From a methanotrophic endosymbiont of Bathymodiolus puteoserpentis (Logatchev) (GTDB lineage Bacteria > Pseudomonadota > Gammaproteobacteria > Methylococcales > Methylomonadaceae): a stretch of DNA of 64,000 nucleotides. The translations under genes and the position numbers were made by a program. The stretch spans positions 1-64,000 of the forward strand of contig NZ_FQTQ01000048.1 of assembly GCF_900128525.1 (NCBI RefSeq), given 5' to 3'. Shown piece by piece: positions 27,400-37,950 of the stretch; position 1 is the stretch's first letter, and each line of letters begins with the position of its first letter. Under the pieces are notes generated by a model that worked only from the letters and a program-made list of their open reading frames with translations, was not told where the DNA came from and made no database searches.

Positions 27400-28622
27400 C
27401 TCTGTACACGACAAAAAATTATCAAGTACTCTGTTCACTATAAAAGCCCTTGTTCTCCGAGCTAGGGCGCAGTAAAGAAATCAACTTCTTCCTCAATTTC
27501 TTGGACTGAGAAAACGTATTAAATAATTCGGAACGAATACAATCTAAACCATACCTAAAGATACTTTGTGCGGGTCGTTGGTGTGTTTTTGTTTTGATGG
27601 GTAATACAGAATTATTTTTCCACTCACCGACTTTATGAGACCAACAAAACGCAATCACAGGTAAAACCAATAATTTCTTGATACGAAGATAACCCACAAC
27701 GCGTGTCTCTTCAAGATTAAACCCTCGCCCTTTTAAACACCCAAATAAAGTTTCAATTTCCCAGCGTAAACCATACACTTCAATTGCATTCTGGTGGAAG
27801 CTTGAGGTAGCCACTATCAATAACTGACCATCACTCAAACGAAGACCGCTAAGATATACGGGGCATACACCTAATAATCTTGAATCAGTTAAAGTGAGTG
27901 TTTCACCCACTTTCAGCGATTGAAACAAGCGATCGACTCGGATTTTCTCCCCCCGGCTATTAAATGTATAGCTATTGTTACGAATCCGAATAGTGAAAGG
28001 AATTTCTTCCTGAATCAGCCACCCTATCCATTTGTCGCCAATAAATTCACGGTCAGCCAACAATCCTTTTATATGGTTTTGCCCAAACTGACCGATAAAT
28101 CGTTTCATTAACGCGATACGTTCTCGCCAGTTAGAATTGCCTCGTTTATTCAAGGGCAACCAATACACAGGAATAGCCGCTCCTTTGTAAACAACAGCAA
28201 GAACCAATAAATTGATATTGATTTTCCCCCACTTCCAGTTGGTTCGATCCAGTGAGAGATAGAAGTCATTTTCTGTAAAGCCAAAAAGTTTCATGACAAA
28301 GCTGGCCACTTCATTGTAATCTAGCCAATGGTGACTAAAAAATCGTTGTATCCGCCTATAGCGCGACGCAATTAATGCCCGACTGGGAAAAAATAAAGCA
28401 AGCTGAGTCAGATTCACCGTACCTACAGTCATTAATGCGATTAGCATTCCCACAAAACAATTCATTCTTGCCTTGTTCCAATGGAAATGCTCGTTTAATA
28501 TAGTCGTTAGTTCGTTGATTTGTAATTGTCCGCTATTCATGTTTTGCCAAAACAAAAATAGGATATTTGATTACATTTCAACGAACTATGCCACCTTTTT
28601 AGATTTTTTGTCGTGTACAGAG
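27400..28622 (-). mobile_element. IS4-family insertion sequence, complete, with 9-bp target duplication
   Basis: Perfect 20-bp terminal inverted repeats, CTCTGTACACGACAAAAAAT at 27400-27419 and its complement at 28603-28622, enclose 1223 bp with one transposase gene. The element is bracketed by a perfect 9-bp direct repeat GTTTAAATT (27391-27399 and 28623-28631). The exact repeats and intact gene indicate a recent, probably still competent insertion. Family assignment comes from the YREK motif of the transposase; a 9-bp duplication suits IS4-type elements. Confidence 0.95.
27422..28555 (-). CDS. IS4-family DDE transposase
   Basis: Cut-and-paste transposase of 377 residues occupying nearly the whole element. 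The catalytic acids are visible as LSLDRTNWKWG (first Asp, near residue 101), LLADREFIG (second Asp, near 165) and the glutamate in YGLRWEIETLFGCLK. That last segment matches the IS4 signature Y-(2)-R-(3)-E-(6)-K exactly. The frame is uninterrupted. No passenger gene is present. Confidence 0.95.
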   Translation of the reverse strand: MFWQNMNSGQLQINELTTILNEHFHWNKARMNCFVGMLIALMTVGTVNLTQLALFFPSRALIASRYRRIQRFFSHHWLDYNEVASFVMKLFGFTENDFYLSLDRTNWKWGKININLLVLAVVYKGAAIPVYWLPLNKRGNSNWRERIALMKRFIGQFGQNHIKGLLADREFIGDKWIGWLIQEEIPFTIRIRNNSYTFNSRGEKIRVDRLFQSLKVGETLTLTDSRLLGVCPVYLSGLRLSDGQLLIVATSSFHQNAIEVYGLRWEIETLFGCLKGRGFNLEETRVVGYLRIKKLLVLPVIAFCWSHKVGEWKNNSVLPIKTKTHQRPAQSIFRYGLDCIRSELFNTFSQSKKLRKKLISLLRPSSENKGFYSEQST

Positions 28623-28698
28623 GTTTAAATTATAGTGTGCAGATTTTGATAAAGCTACCTTGGCTCTGAAAAAACGCCTGTAAACTCAGGCTTTCAAT

Positions 28699-28704
28699 TA
28701 TAAT
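28699..28704 (+). promoter_or_regulatory. Possible -10 element for mla operon
   Basis: A perfect TATAAT lies 37 bases upstream of the mlaF ATG, in the 118 bases left between the IS element and mlaF. I cannot identify a good -35 at 16-18 bases upstream. If active it would keep the mla operon expressed despite the insertion. Confidence 0.35.
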
Positions 28705-28740
28705 ACTTACTTTTTTGCGCAACAGATAAAAAATTTTCTT

Positions 28741-29535
28741 ATGATTTCCATACGTAACTTAACTTTCTCGCGTGGCAACAGAAAAATTTTTGATAATATC
28801 TCACTCGATATTATGCCGCATAAAATCACCGCCATTATGGGGCCCAGTGGCACAGGAAAAACCACCTTACTAAAACTAATCAGCGGACAAATAAAACCCG
28901 ATAGTGGCAGTATCTTTGTCGACCAACAAAACGTCACCACTCTTTCGCGCAGCAAACTCTTCACCTTGCGCAAAAAAATGGGTATGCTCTTCCAAAGTGG
29001 CGCATTACTTACCGATATGTCTGTATACGATAATATTGCCTTTCCTATTCGTGAACATACTCACTTACCTGAATCTATGATTCGCACCGTGGTACTCATG
29101 AAATTAAATGCCGTTGGCTTACGTGGAGCACGCGACTTAATGCCCAGTGAGTTATCCGGCGGCATGGCAAGGCGTGTCGCGATGGCGAGAGCTTTAGCGC
29201 TCGACCCCAATATGATCATGTATGACGAGCCCTTTACTGGGCAAGATCCAATTTCATTAGGTGTTTTAGTAAAACTTATTCAAACGCTCAATCAAACACT
29301 AGGCTTAACCAGCATTATTGTCTCTCACGACGTACAAGAAACTGCCGCCATTGCTGATTATATTTACCTCTTATCCGCAGGAAAGATTGCCGGTCAAGGC
29401 ACACCCGAAGCACTTAATACGTCAGAATCCGCATGGGTTCAGCAATTTATGCAAGCCAAAGCTGATGGCCCAGTGCCTTTTCATTACCCTGCACATGACT
29501 TCACCAGTGACCTACTCGCTAATAAAAAGCAATGA
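28741..29535 (+). CDS. mlaF: Phospholipid transport ATP-binding protein MlaF
   Basis: ATPase of the Mla system, which moves glycerophospholipids between the inner membrane and periplasmic carriers and maintains outer-membrane asymmetry. Walker A GPSGTGKTTLLKL is near residue 34, the signature LSGGMARRVAMARAL near 137, and Walker B NMIMYDEPFTGQDP near 157, with H-loop IVSHDV. The length of 264 fits. There is no obvious Shine-Dalgarno. It overlaps mlaE by ATGA. Confidence 0.97.
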   Translation: MISIRNLTFSRGNRKIFDNISLDIMPHKITAIMGPSGTGKTTLLKLISGQIKPDSGSIFVDQQNVTTLSRSKLFTLRKKMGMLFQSGALLTDMSVYDNIAFPIREHTHLPESMIRTVVLMKLNAVGLRGARDLMPSELSGGMARRVAMARALALDPNMIMYDEPFTGQDPISLGVLVKLIQTLNQTLGLTSIIVSHDVQETAAIADYIYLLSAGKIAGQGTPEALNTSESAWVQQFMQAKADGPVPFHYPAHDFTSDLLANKKQ

Positions 29536-30311
29536 ATATATTCCAAGTACTAGGTCAATCCACCTTAAAATCACTAGCTAAACTAGGCCGTGGCAGCCTA
29601 TTTTTTATATCCATTTTAAGTGGTTTAGGCTATGTATTAAAACGCCCTAACTTACTAATGAAGCAACTCTATAGTGTTGGCGTACTAACGTTCTGGTTAA
29701 TTTGCATCGCCGGTCTTTTTGTCGGCATGGTGCTTGGACTACAAGGCGTATATACTTTATCTACCTTTGGTGCTGATTCGTCATTAGGTATTATGGTCGC
29801 AGCCTCTTTAGTTAGAGAGCTAGGCCCCGTGGTCAGTGCCTTACTCTTTGCCGGTCGAGCAGGCTCTGCTTTAACCGCTGAAGTTGGATTAATGAAAGCA
29901 ACCGAACAACTTTCAGGCATGGAAATGATGGCTGTTGATCCGCTTAAATACATTATTGCCCCACGCTTTTTTGCCGGATTTATTTCCTTGCCATTGCTAG
30001 CCGCTTTATTTAGCGCTATTGGTGTTATAGGCGGACATTTAGCGGGCGTAGAATTATTAAACGTCGATGCTGGCGCTTACTGGTCACAAATGCAAAGCTC
30101 CATCGACTTTTATGATGATATTATCAACGGCATCATAAAAAGTATTATTTTTGCTTGGCTAGTGTCTTGGATTGCTTTATTTGAAGGCTACGATGCCCTG
30201 CCTACATCAGCAGGCATTAGTCGTGCAACGACACGCACTGTCGTTAACTCTGCATTTGCTATCCTTCTATTTGACTTTTTATTAACCGCCCTTATGTTTG
30301 GAGCTAACTAA
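29532..30311 (+). CDS. mlaE: Phospholipid ABC transporter permease MlaE
   Basis: Inner-membrane permease of the MlaFEDB complex, 259 residues with about five to six hydrophobic helices. Family motifs include GLQGVYTLSTFGADSSLG, ELGPVVSALLFAGRAGSALTAE and the C-terminal GISRATTRTVVNS. It begins inside the mlaF stop (ATGA) and is followed two bases later by mlaD. Confidence 0.97.
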   Translation: MNIFQVLGQSTLKSLAKLGRGSLFFISILSGLGYVLKRPNLLMKQLYSVGVLTFWLICIAGLFVGMVLGLQGVYTLSTFGADSSLGIMVAASLVRELGPVVSALLFAGRAGSALTAEVGLMKATEQLSGMEMMAVDPLKYIIAPRFFAGFISLPLLAALFSAIGVIGGHLAGVELLNVDAGAYWSQMQSSIDFYDDIINGIIKSIIFAWLVSWIALFEGYDALPTSAGISRATTRTVVNSAFAILLFDFLLTALMFGAN

Positions 30312-30313
30312 TC

Positions 30314-30778
30314 ATGCAGTACAGATCCCTAGAGATTTTAGTCGGATTTTTTGTCAGTATCGCTATTGCTGCTTTATTTTTTCTTGCCTTACAAGTCAGT
30401 AACTTTAGCGCACTAAAAGACCATGGCAGCTATGCCGTAAAAGCACATTTTGATGATGTTGGCGGTCTAAAGACAAAAGCACTCGTCTCTATGGCAGGTG
30501 TGCCTATCGGCCGTGTCACTGAGATTAATTTCGATGCTCAAAATTATGATGCCTTGGTCACTATGCGCATAGACTCGCGCTATAACACCTTACCAACTGA
30601 TACCTCAGCAAGCATACTGACCTCGGGTTTATTAGGTGACAAATATATAGGCTTAACAGCCGGTGGACTTGATGAATTTTTAAAAAATGGCGACACCATT
30701 GACCTAACTCAATCAGCATTAGTACTGGAACGACTTATCAGCCAATTCCTATTTAACTCATCAGATAAGTCTGAATAA
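30314..30778 (+). CDS. mlaD: Phospholipid-binding protein MlaD (MCE domain)
   Basis: Membrane-anchored MCE protein whose hexameric ring forms the periplasmic lipid channel above MlaE. Residues 6-25 form the anchor. The MCE domain (about 38-115) shows HFDDVGGLKTKALVSMAGVPIGRV and SGLLGDKYIGLTAGG. The length is 154. It is followed four bases later directly by the STAS gene mlaB, so the usual mlaC is missing at this point. Confidence 0.96.
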   Translation: MQYRSLEILVGFFVSIAIAALFFLALQVSNFSALKDHGSYAVKAHFDDVGGLKTKALVSMAGVPIGRVTEINFDAQNYDALVTMRIDSRYNTLPTDTSASILTSGLLGDKYIGLTAGGLDEFLKNGDTIDLTQSALVLERLISQFLFNSSDKSE

Positions 30779-30782
30779 AATC

Positions 30783-31091
30783 ATGCAAAACATACAAATC
30801 ACCCGCCCGAAGCCGGAGTGTTACTTGCTTAAAGGAGATCTAATTTTTAGCACTATTAATAAGACTGTGTTAAGAACCCTAGACCTTAAACAATCCCCTT
30901 CTAGCATCACTATCAACTTACAACAGGTTGGTGAAATTGATAGCGCTGGTCTTGCTTTACTTATAGAATGGATAAAATTTGCCCAAGCACATCAAAAAAA
31001 ACTGTACTTTGACAATATCCCAGCACAGCTAACAGCCCTAGCAAAACTGAGTTACATCTCAGAAACCGACTTATTTACAACTAAAGCATAA
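30783..31091 (+). CDS. mlaB: STAS-domain protein MlaB
   Basis: Cytoplasmic STAS protein that binds and activates MlaF. The 102 residues form a single domain, with the conserved segment INLQQVGEIDSAGLALLIEW near residue 45. The match to generic STAS anti-sigma antagonists is also possible, but position at the end of mlaFED and before murA is the standard MlaB location. Sequence similarity in this family is weak. Confidence 0.88.
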   Translation: MQNIQITRPKPECYLLKGDLIFSTINKTVLRTLDLKQSPSSITINLQQVGEIDSAGLALLIEWIKFAQAHQKKLYFDNIPAQLTALAKLSYISETDLFTTKA

Positions 31092-32366
<1,275 letters not shown>

Positions 32367-32380
32367 ACGGGACTTTATTT

Positions 32381-32998
32381 ATGTTAACTATTGCTGTTTC
32401 CAAGGGCAGAATATACGATGAAGCACTACCTTTACTGGCAGAAGCAAACATCATTCCCATAGACGACCCAAAAACGAGCCGTAAACTCATTTTGAGAACC
32501 AATCACCCTGACGTGCAGTTAGTCATTATTCGCGCTACTGACGTGCCTACTTTTGTAGAATATGGTGCTGCTGATTTAGGCATTGCCGGTAAAGACGTCT
32601 TAATCGAACATGATTCAGATAATTTATATGAACCACTAGACTTAAATATTGCCTGCTGTAAATTAATGACCGCAGCACGCAAAGAAGCTCCTGAAATTAC
32701 TGGTCGCGTTCGAGTGGCGACTAAATACGTTAAGACAGCAGAACGCTATTTTGCCAGCAAAGGCATACAGGCAGAAATCATCAAGCTTTATGGCGCGATG
32801 GAACTTGCACCGATTGTTGGTTTGGCTGACTGCATTGTCGATGTCGTCGACACGGGCAACACCCTCAGGGCAAATGGCTTGGAACCGCGCGAATTGATTA
32901 TGAATATTAGCTCACGCCTTGTAGTTAATAAAGCCTCAATGAAAATGAAACATCAAGTAATTCAGCCTTTACTTGATCAATTTGAAAAGACATTATGA
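32381..32998 (+). CDS. hisG: ATP phosphoribosyltransferase, short form
   Basis: First enzyme of histidine biosynthesis, condensing ATP and PRPP. At 205 residues it is the short HisG, which lacks the C-terminal regulatory domain and in known organisms works in complex with HisZ. Motifs include [26 protein letters not shown] and the PRPP loop [15 protein letters not shown]. hisZ is not within this window and must be elsewhere if this enzyme is regulated in the usual way. Confidence 0.97.
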   Translation: MLTIAVSKGRIYDEALPLLAEANIIPIDDPKTSRKLILRTNHPDVQLVIIRATDVPTFVEYGAADLGIAGKDVLIEHDSDNLYEPLDLNIACCKLMTAARKEAPEITGRVRVATKYVKTAERYFASKGIQAEIIKLYGAMELAPIVGLADCIVDVVDTGNTLRANGLEPRELIMNISSRLVVNKASMKMKHQVIQPLLDQFEKTL

Positions 32999-33011
32999 AC
33001 GATAAAAGCAT

Positions 33012-34313
33012 ATGACTAAATCCATCACACGCTTAAATAGCACCGACTCAAATTTTCAGGCACAACTAAAACATCTATTGGCTTGGGAAGAAAGCGCTGA
33101 TCATGACGTTCATCAGCGAGTTTTAGATATTATTGATAATGTACGCAAAAATGGCAACCAAGCCGTCATTGATTACACGAATCAATTTGATCATTGCTCA
33201 GTCACTGATGCAGCACAACTCGAAATTTCTCAAGCACAATTAAAAGCAGCTTGGGATAATTTACCAGCGGATAAAACAGAAGCACTAGAAATTGCCGCAG
33301 CACGCGTGCGTGCTTATGCAAAAAAACAAAAAACAGAATCTTGGCAGTATACTGAAGCAGATGGCACGATTTTAGGCCAAAAAGTAACGCCTTTAGACCG
33401 CGCTGGACTCTATGTTCCAGGTGGTAAAGCAGCTTATCCTTCATCAGTATTAATGAACGCTATTCCTGCTAAAGTTGCAGGTGTTCGGGAATTAATTATG
33501 GTGGTACCTACGCCCCAAGGCGTAACTAATGAGCTTGTTTTAGCCGCTGCGTATTTAGCGGGTGTAGACCGTGCTTTTGCCATTGGTGGTGCGCAAGCTG
33601 TTGCAGCATTAGCTTATGGCACAGAAACGATTCCAGCAGTAGAAAAAATCGTTGGCCCTGGCAATATCTACGTTGCGACTGCAAAAAAATTAGTATTTGG
33701 TCAAGTTGGTATTGACATGATCGCCGGCCCCTCAGAAATTCTTATTATTTGTGATGGTAAAACAAACCCTGATTGGATTGCTATGGATTTATTCTCCCAA
33801 GCAGAACATGATGAGGATGCTCAAGCTATTTTGCTTTCAGACGACGCTGATTTTCTTGATGCTGTTGCCCAAAGCATAGACAGACTACTGCCAGAAATGG
33901 AGCGCGCTGAAATCATTAAAGCTTCGCTATCAGGTCGTGGCGCATTAATTAAAGTGGCATCATTAGAAGAAGCCGCTCAAGTTTCTAATACGATTGCACC
34001 TGAGCATTTAGAACTATCAGTAGAAAATCCTACTACTTTATGTGAGCATATTAATAATGCTGGGGCTATTTTTATGGGACGCTACACTGCTGAAGCATTA
34101 GGCGATTATTGTGCTGGACCAAATCACGTGCTCCCTACCTCTGGAACAGCGCGCTTTTCTTCACCCTTAGGTGTTTATGACTTTCAGAAGCGCTCTAGCC
34201 TAATTTTTTGCTCAGCGGAAGGCGCCAATACTTTAGGCAAAACCGCGTCCGTTCTAGCACGCGGTGAAAGTTTAACTGCCCATGCCCGTTCTGCGGAATA
34301 TCGTTTAAAATAA
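33012..34313 (+). CDS. hisD: Histidinol dehydrogenase
   Basis: Zinc- and NAD-dependent enzyme catalysing the last two oxidations of histidine synthesis. Recognisable are [48 protein letters not shown], the zinc/catalytic [13 protein letters not shown], and [13 protein letters not shown] with [15 protein letters not shown]. The length of 433 is normal. It follows hisG closely (13 bases). Confidence 0.98.
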   Translation: MTKSITRLNSTDSNFQAQLKHLLAWEESADHDVHQRVLDIIDNVRKNGNQAVIDYTNQFDHCSVTDAAQLEISQAQLKAAWDNLPADKTEALEIAAARVRAYAKKQKTESWQYTEADGTILGQKVTPLDRAGLYVPGGKAAYPSSVLMNAIPAKVAGVRELIMVVPTPQGVTNELVLAAAYLAGVDRAFAIGGAQAVAALAYGTETIPAVEKIVGPGNIYVATAKKLVFGQVGIDMIAGPSEILIICDGKTNPDWIAMDLFSQAEHDEDAQAILLSDDADFLDAVAQSIDRLLPEMERAEIIKASLSGRGALIKVASLEEAAQVSNTIAPEHLELSVENPTTLCEHINNAGAIFMGRYTAEALGDYCAGPNHVLPTSGTARFSSPLGVYDFQKRSSLIFCSAEGANTLGKTASVLARGESLTAHARSAEYRLK

Positions 34314-34416
34314 TGGTTTCCATGTTATGAGAGGGCAGCGGATAACGCATAGAACGAACTAAAGTCCGCCATTACCAAAAAACTAAGTTCCATTCTACTA
34401 ACCAAGAGAAATTAAT

Positions 34417-34746
34417 ATGACAGATCTACCAGAAAAAACCTGTAGCATAGAGCGCCTAGTCACTCACCCTAAATTAGTCGAAGCAGCATTAAGTGGCAGA
34501 AAAACCCAACAACGTCGTGATGGCGTTTATGCTTATCCAAATGAAACCTTCACTTTAGAAGGGCAAAAATTTATTGTGACTGATCTGACGCGTGAAACAA
34601 TTGGCGACATGACCGATGCCGAAGCTCAAGCTGAAGGCTACCCAAGCCTAGCTATGTACCGTGATTTAATATTAAGAATGCATGCCGGCATGGAATGGGA
34701 TGAATCTGCTCCAGTTTGGGTACACCACTTCAAACGTGTCGATTAA
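34417..34746 (+). CDS. ASCH-domain protein
   Basis: A 109-residue soluble protein resembling ASCH-domain proteins, a PUA-like fold found in RNA-binding proteins and in YqfB-type N4-acetylcytidine amidohydrolases. Features that fit are LVEAALSGRKTQQRRDG near residue 20, the strand FTLEGQKFIVTDLTRETIGDM and the ending PVWVHHFKRV. The Lys/Thr of GRKT and the glutamate in the TRETIGDM helix are in plausible active-site positions, but I cannot assign an activity. It sits between hisD and hisC with its own AGAGAAATT ribosome site and may be cotranscribed. Confidence 0.8.
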   Translation: MTDLPEKTCSIERLVTHPKLVEAALSGRKTQQRRDGVYAYPNETFTLEGQKFIVTDLTRETIGDMTDAEAQAEGYPSLAMYRDLILRMHAGMEWDESAPVWVHHFKRVD

Positions 34747-34766
34747 CCTAGATAATAAGCATATAC

Positions 34767-35855
34767 ATGACCGAGCAAGAACTCATTACTTCTGTTATTC
34801 GTCCTGAAATAAGAGCTTTAACGGCTTATAAAGTCGCTGATGCTTCAGGCTTTATTAAATTAGATGCAATGGAAAACCCTTACACATGGCCTGAAGAAAT
34901 TAAAGTCGAATGGCTCAAGGCACTGCATGACGCTGAAATTAACCGTTACCCTGACCCTGAAGCAAAATCTTTGTGCCGTATTCTCAAAGAATATAATCAA
35001 ATTCCAGCAGACAGTGACCTTTTATTAGGTAATGGATCGGATGAAATCATTCAGCTATTACTGATGGCATTACCTGCCAATTCGACGGTAATGGCACCAG
35101 AGCCTAGCTTTGTCATGTACAAGCAAATCGCACAATGTTTAGGGTTAAATTACCAAGGCGTGCCTCTACTCGCAGATAATTTTGAACTGGATTTAGACGC
35201 AACTTTAGCAACTATTAAAAAGCAGCAACCGGAAATTATCTTTCTCGCTTATCCAAACAACCCTACTGGAAATTTATTTGATAACGAAGCCATTGAGCAG
35301 ATTATTCAACAGAGCAAAGGCTTAGTTATTATTGATGAGGCTTACGCGCCTTTTACCGATTTTAGTTTTATTCAACAACTAAAAAAATATACTAATTTAC
35401 TCGTGATGCGTACGGTATCTAAACTTGGTTTAGCCGGTTTACGCCTAGGTTTTATTGCTGGTAATCCCGCTATTATTCGTGAACTAAACAAAGTAAGATT
35501 ACCCTACAATATTAATATACTGACCCAAGTCAGCGTAGAGTTTGCTTTAAAGCACCCAGAGATGTTTGCCGAGCAAACTAACACTATTTGCACTGAACGT
35601 GCACGTATGTTTCTCCAGTTAAGCGTAATAAAAGAAGTCACACCCTGTCCAAGTGCAGCAAATTTTATTCTTTTCCGAACACCTACAGATAGCGCAACAG
35701 AAATTTTCCAGCGATTAAAAGAACAAGGGATTTTAATTAAAAATTTAGCCCCGCAAAAAGGCTTACTAAATGATTGTTTGCGCGTCACCATTGGTAAACC
35801 TGAAGAAAATAATGCATTCATAAAAGCACTAAAAACTGCATTACAAGCCTGCTAA
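34767..35855 (+). CDS. hisC: Histidinol-phosphate aminotransferase
   Basis: PLP enzyme of fold type I converting imidazole acetol phosphate to histidinol phosphate. N-terminal DAMENPYTWPE, LLGNGSDEIIQLL near residue 85, LAYPNNPTGN near 165, VIIDEAYAPF and the PLP-lysine segment MRTVSKLGLAGLRLGF (Lys near 216) are all present. The length of 362 is normal. It completes a hisG-hisD-(ASCH)-hisC run. Confidence 0.97.
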   Translation: MTEQELITSVIRPEIRALTAYKVADASGFIKLDAMENPYTWPEEIKVEWLKALHDAEINRYPDPEAKSLCRILKEYNQIPADSDLLLGNGSDEIIQLLLMALPANSTVMAPEPSFVMYKQIAQCLGLNYQGVPLLADNFELDLDATLATIKKQQPEIIFLAYPNNPTGNLFDNEAIEQIIQQSKGLVIIDEAYAPFTDFSFIQQLKKYTNLLVMRTVSKLGLAGLRLGFIAGNPAIIRELNKVRLPYNINILTQVSVEFALKHPEMFAEQTNTICTERARMFLQLSVIKEVTPCPSAANFILFRTPTDSATEIFQRLKEQGILIKNLAPQKGLLNDCLRVTIGKPEENNAFIKALKTALQAC

Positions 35856-35931
35856 TAATTAAAAGTTTAATAGAATGGGCTTCAAAAGCAAGTGACTCTA
35901 AGGTACTATTGAACAAATAAAAATGATAAAA

Positions 35932-35943
35932 GTGTGTACACAC
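35932..35943. promoter_or_regulatory. 12-bp palindrome upstream of petA
   Basis: GTGTGTACACAC is a perfect palindrome ending 19 bases before the petA ATG, just ahead of the GAGGAG ribosome site. It could be an operator or a small RNA hairpin in the petABC leader. No regulator can be named from sequence alone. Confidence 0.35.
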
Positions 35944-35962
35944 ACAACGAGGAGCGTAATAT

Positions 35963-36559
35963 ATGAGCGATCAAGGCGTCGATAGATCCAAACGCCAATT
36001 TCTGACAACAGCTTTAACCGTCGTCGGTGCTGTTGGTACAGGTTACATTGCAGTACCTTTTCTGTCACAAATGCAACCTAGCACCAAGGCAAAAGCGGCT
36101 GGAGCACCTGTAGAAATTGATATTAGTAAAATGGAAACTGGACAACTTATCCGTGCTGCATGGCGAGGTAAACCTGTCTGGGTTCTTAACAGAACACCTG
36201 AAGTATTAGAAATTCTGGCAACCGAGACCGATAAGCTAGCAGATCCTAACTCACTAGAATCCAACCAACCTGAATCTAGTAATAATGAATTTCGCTCCAT
36301 TAAACCTGAAATTTTTATTGCTGTTGGTCTGTGTACTCACTTGGGCTGTTCACCAACCTTCCGTCCAGAAATCGCACCGAATGATTTAGGAGAAGACTGG
36401 AAAGGCGGCTTCTTTTGCCCTTGTCATGGCTCTGGCTTCGATCTAGCTGGCCGCGTATTCAGAGGCGTCCCTGCACCGACTAACTTAGATGTGCCACCCC
36501 ACCACTATCTTTCAGAGACACGGATTTTAATTGGTGATGAATCAGGAGCTGATGCATGA
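35963..36559 (+). CDS. petA: Ubiquinol-cytochrome c reductase Rieske iron-sulfur subunit
   Basis: Rieske [2Fe-2S] protein of the cytochrome bc1 complex; it takes an electron from quinol and passes it to cytochrome c1. The cluster ligands are in CTHLGC near residue 118 and CPCHGSG near 151. An N-terminal anchor with a Tat-like motif (SKRQFLTT) precedes the hydrophobic stretch AVGTGYIAVPF; lysine replaces the first arginine of the usual twin pair. The gene has a strong GAGGAG ribosome site and overlaps petB by ATGA. Confidence 0.97.
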   Translation: MSDQGVDRSKRQFLTTALTVVGAVGTGYIAVPFLSQMQPSTKAKAAGAPVEIDISKMETGQLIRAAWRGKPVWVLNRTPEVLEILATETDKLADPNSLESNQPESSNNEFRSIKPEIFIAVGLCTHLGCSPTFRPEIAPNDLGEDWKGGFFCPCHGSGFDLAGRVFRGVPAPTNLDVPPHHYLSETRILIGDESGADA

Positions 36560-37950
36560 AAACTCATCTAGAAAATTGTGGCAATTGGTTTCTTGACCGT
36601 TTCCCACTCACTAAACTGTGGAATGACCACATGGCGCAATATTACGCGCCAAAAAACTTTAACTTCTGGTACTTTTTTGGATCCCTAGCATTACTTGTGT
36701 TAGTTAACCAGTTCGTTACCGGTATTTTACTGACCATGAACTATAAGCCTGATGCTGGCTTGGCTTTTGATTCTGTCGAATATATTATGCGCGAGGTCCC
36801 CTGGGGCTGGCTGGTGCGCTATATGCACTCCACCGGTGCTTCCGCCTTCTTTCTAGTCGTTTATTTACATATGTTCCGAGGACTTATCTACGGTTCATTC
36901 AAGCAACCTAGAGAGCTCATTTGGATCTTCGGTATGCTCTTATTTGTTGCCTTAATGGCAGAAGCATTTATGGGCTATTTACTACCTTGGGGACAGATGT
37001 CTTACTGGGGCGCGCAGGTTATTATCTCGCTATTTAGCGCGATTCCTGTTATTGGCGATGACCTATCCTTATGGGTTCGCGGAGATTATGTTATTTCCGA
37101 TGCAACGTTAAACCGTTTCTTTGCCTTCCACGTTATTGCTATTCCCATTATTTTACTCATGTTAGTTTTCTTACACATTGTTGCCTTGCATGAAGTGGGC
37201 TCCAATAATCCAGATGGCATTGAAATCAAAGCATCAAAAGACCCTTGGGGACATCCGGTTGACGGCATTCCCTTTCACCCCTATTACACGGTCAAAGATA
37301 TAGTCGGGGTTTCTGTCTTTATCTTCTTTTTTGCTACAGTACTATTCTACATGCCTGAAATGGGTGGCTACTTCCTAGAACATGCCAACTTTATTCCTGC
37401 AGATCCATTAGCGACACCTGAGCATATTGCACCCGTTTGGTATTTCACGCCATTTTATGCAATCTTAAGAGCGATTCCTGATAAGTTTGCTGGAGTTATC
37501 GCTATGGGAGGCGCGATTGTCGTTTTATTCTTATTACCTTGGTTAGATCGTAGTCCCGTTAAATCAATTCGTTACCGCGGCGGTATCTATAAAAAAGCAC
37601 TTTTAATGTTTGTTATTAGCTTTTTAGGTTTAGGCTATTTAGGTATGCAAGCACCTACAGCAGGCGCAACTATCATGGCACGTATTTTTACGGCTATGTA
37701 CTTTGGTTTCTTTTTACTAATGCCTATTTATACGCGCTGGGAAAAAACCAAACCTGTACCGAAACAATTAACAGAACAACCGACAATCGAAGACCGCATT
37801 CCTGGCTGGAAAGCAACTTTTTGTGAAATGGTTAAAGAAGTTCCGATCGAAAAGGATGGGACAACTGTTATGCGTAAACGACCTGACACATCAGGCATTA
37901 TTAATGTGTTGATGCGTACTGCTAAAAACCTAAAAGCGAGTTTAGACTAA
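36556..37950 (+). CDS. petB: Cytochrome b of the bc1 complex
   Basis: Membrane subunit holding both b hemes and the two quinone sites. About eight helices are visible. Heme histidines lie in RYMHSTGASAFFLVVYLHMFRG and in FFAFHVIAIPIILLMLVFLHIVALHE. GYLLPWGQMSYWGAQV and the quinol-site segment APVWYFTPFYAILRAIPDK are typical; the family PEWY motif reads PVWY here. At 464 residues it carries a C-terminal extension of roughly 50 polar residues. It joins petC by TAATG. Confidence 0.97.
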   Translation: MKTHLENCGNWFLDRFPLTKLWNDHMAQYYAPKNFNFWYFFGSLALLVLVNQFVTGILLTMNYKPDAGLAFDSVEYIMREVPWGWLVRYMHSTGASAFFLVVYLHMFRGLIYGSFKQPRELIWIFGMLLFVALMAEAFMGYLLPWGQMSYWGAQVIISLFSAIPVIGDDLSLWVRGDYVISDATLNRFFAFHVIAIPIILLMLVFLHIVALHEVGSNNPDGIEIKASKDPWGHPVDGIPFHPYYTVKDIVGVSVFIFFFATVLFYMPEMGGYFLEHANFIPADPLATPEHIAPVWYFTPFYAILRAIPDKFAGVIAMGGAIVVLFLLPWLDRSPVKSIRYRGGIYKKALLMFVISFLGLGYLGMQAPTAGATIMARIFTAMYFGFFLLMPIYTRWEKTKPVPKQLTEQPTIEDRIPGWKATFCEMVKEVPIEKDGTTVMRKRPDTSGIINVLMRTAKNLKASLD

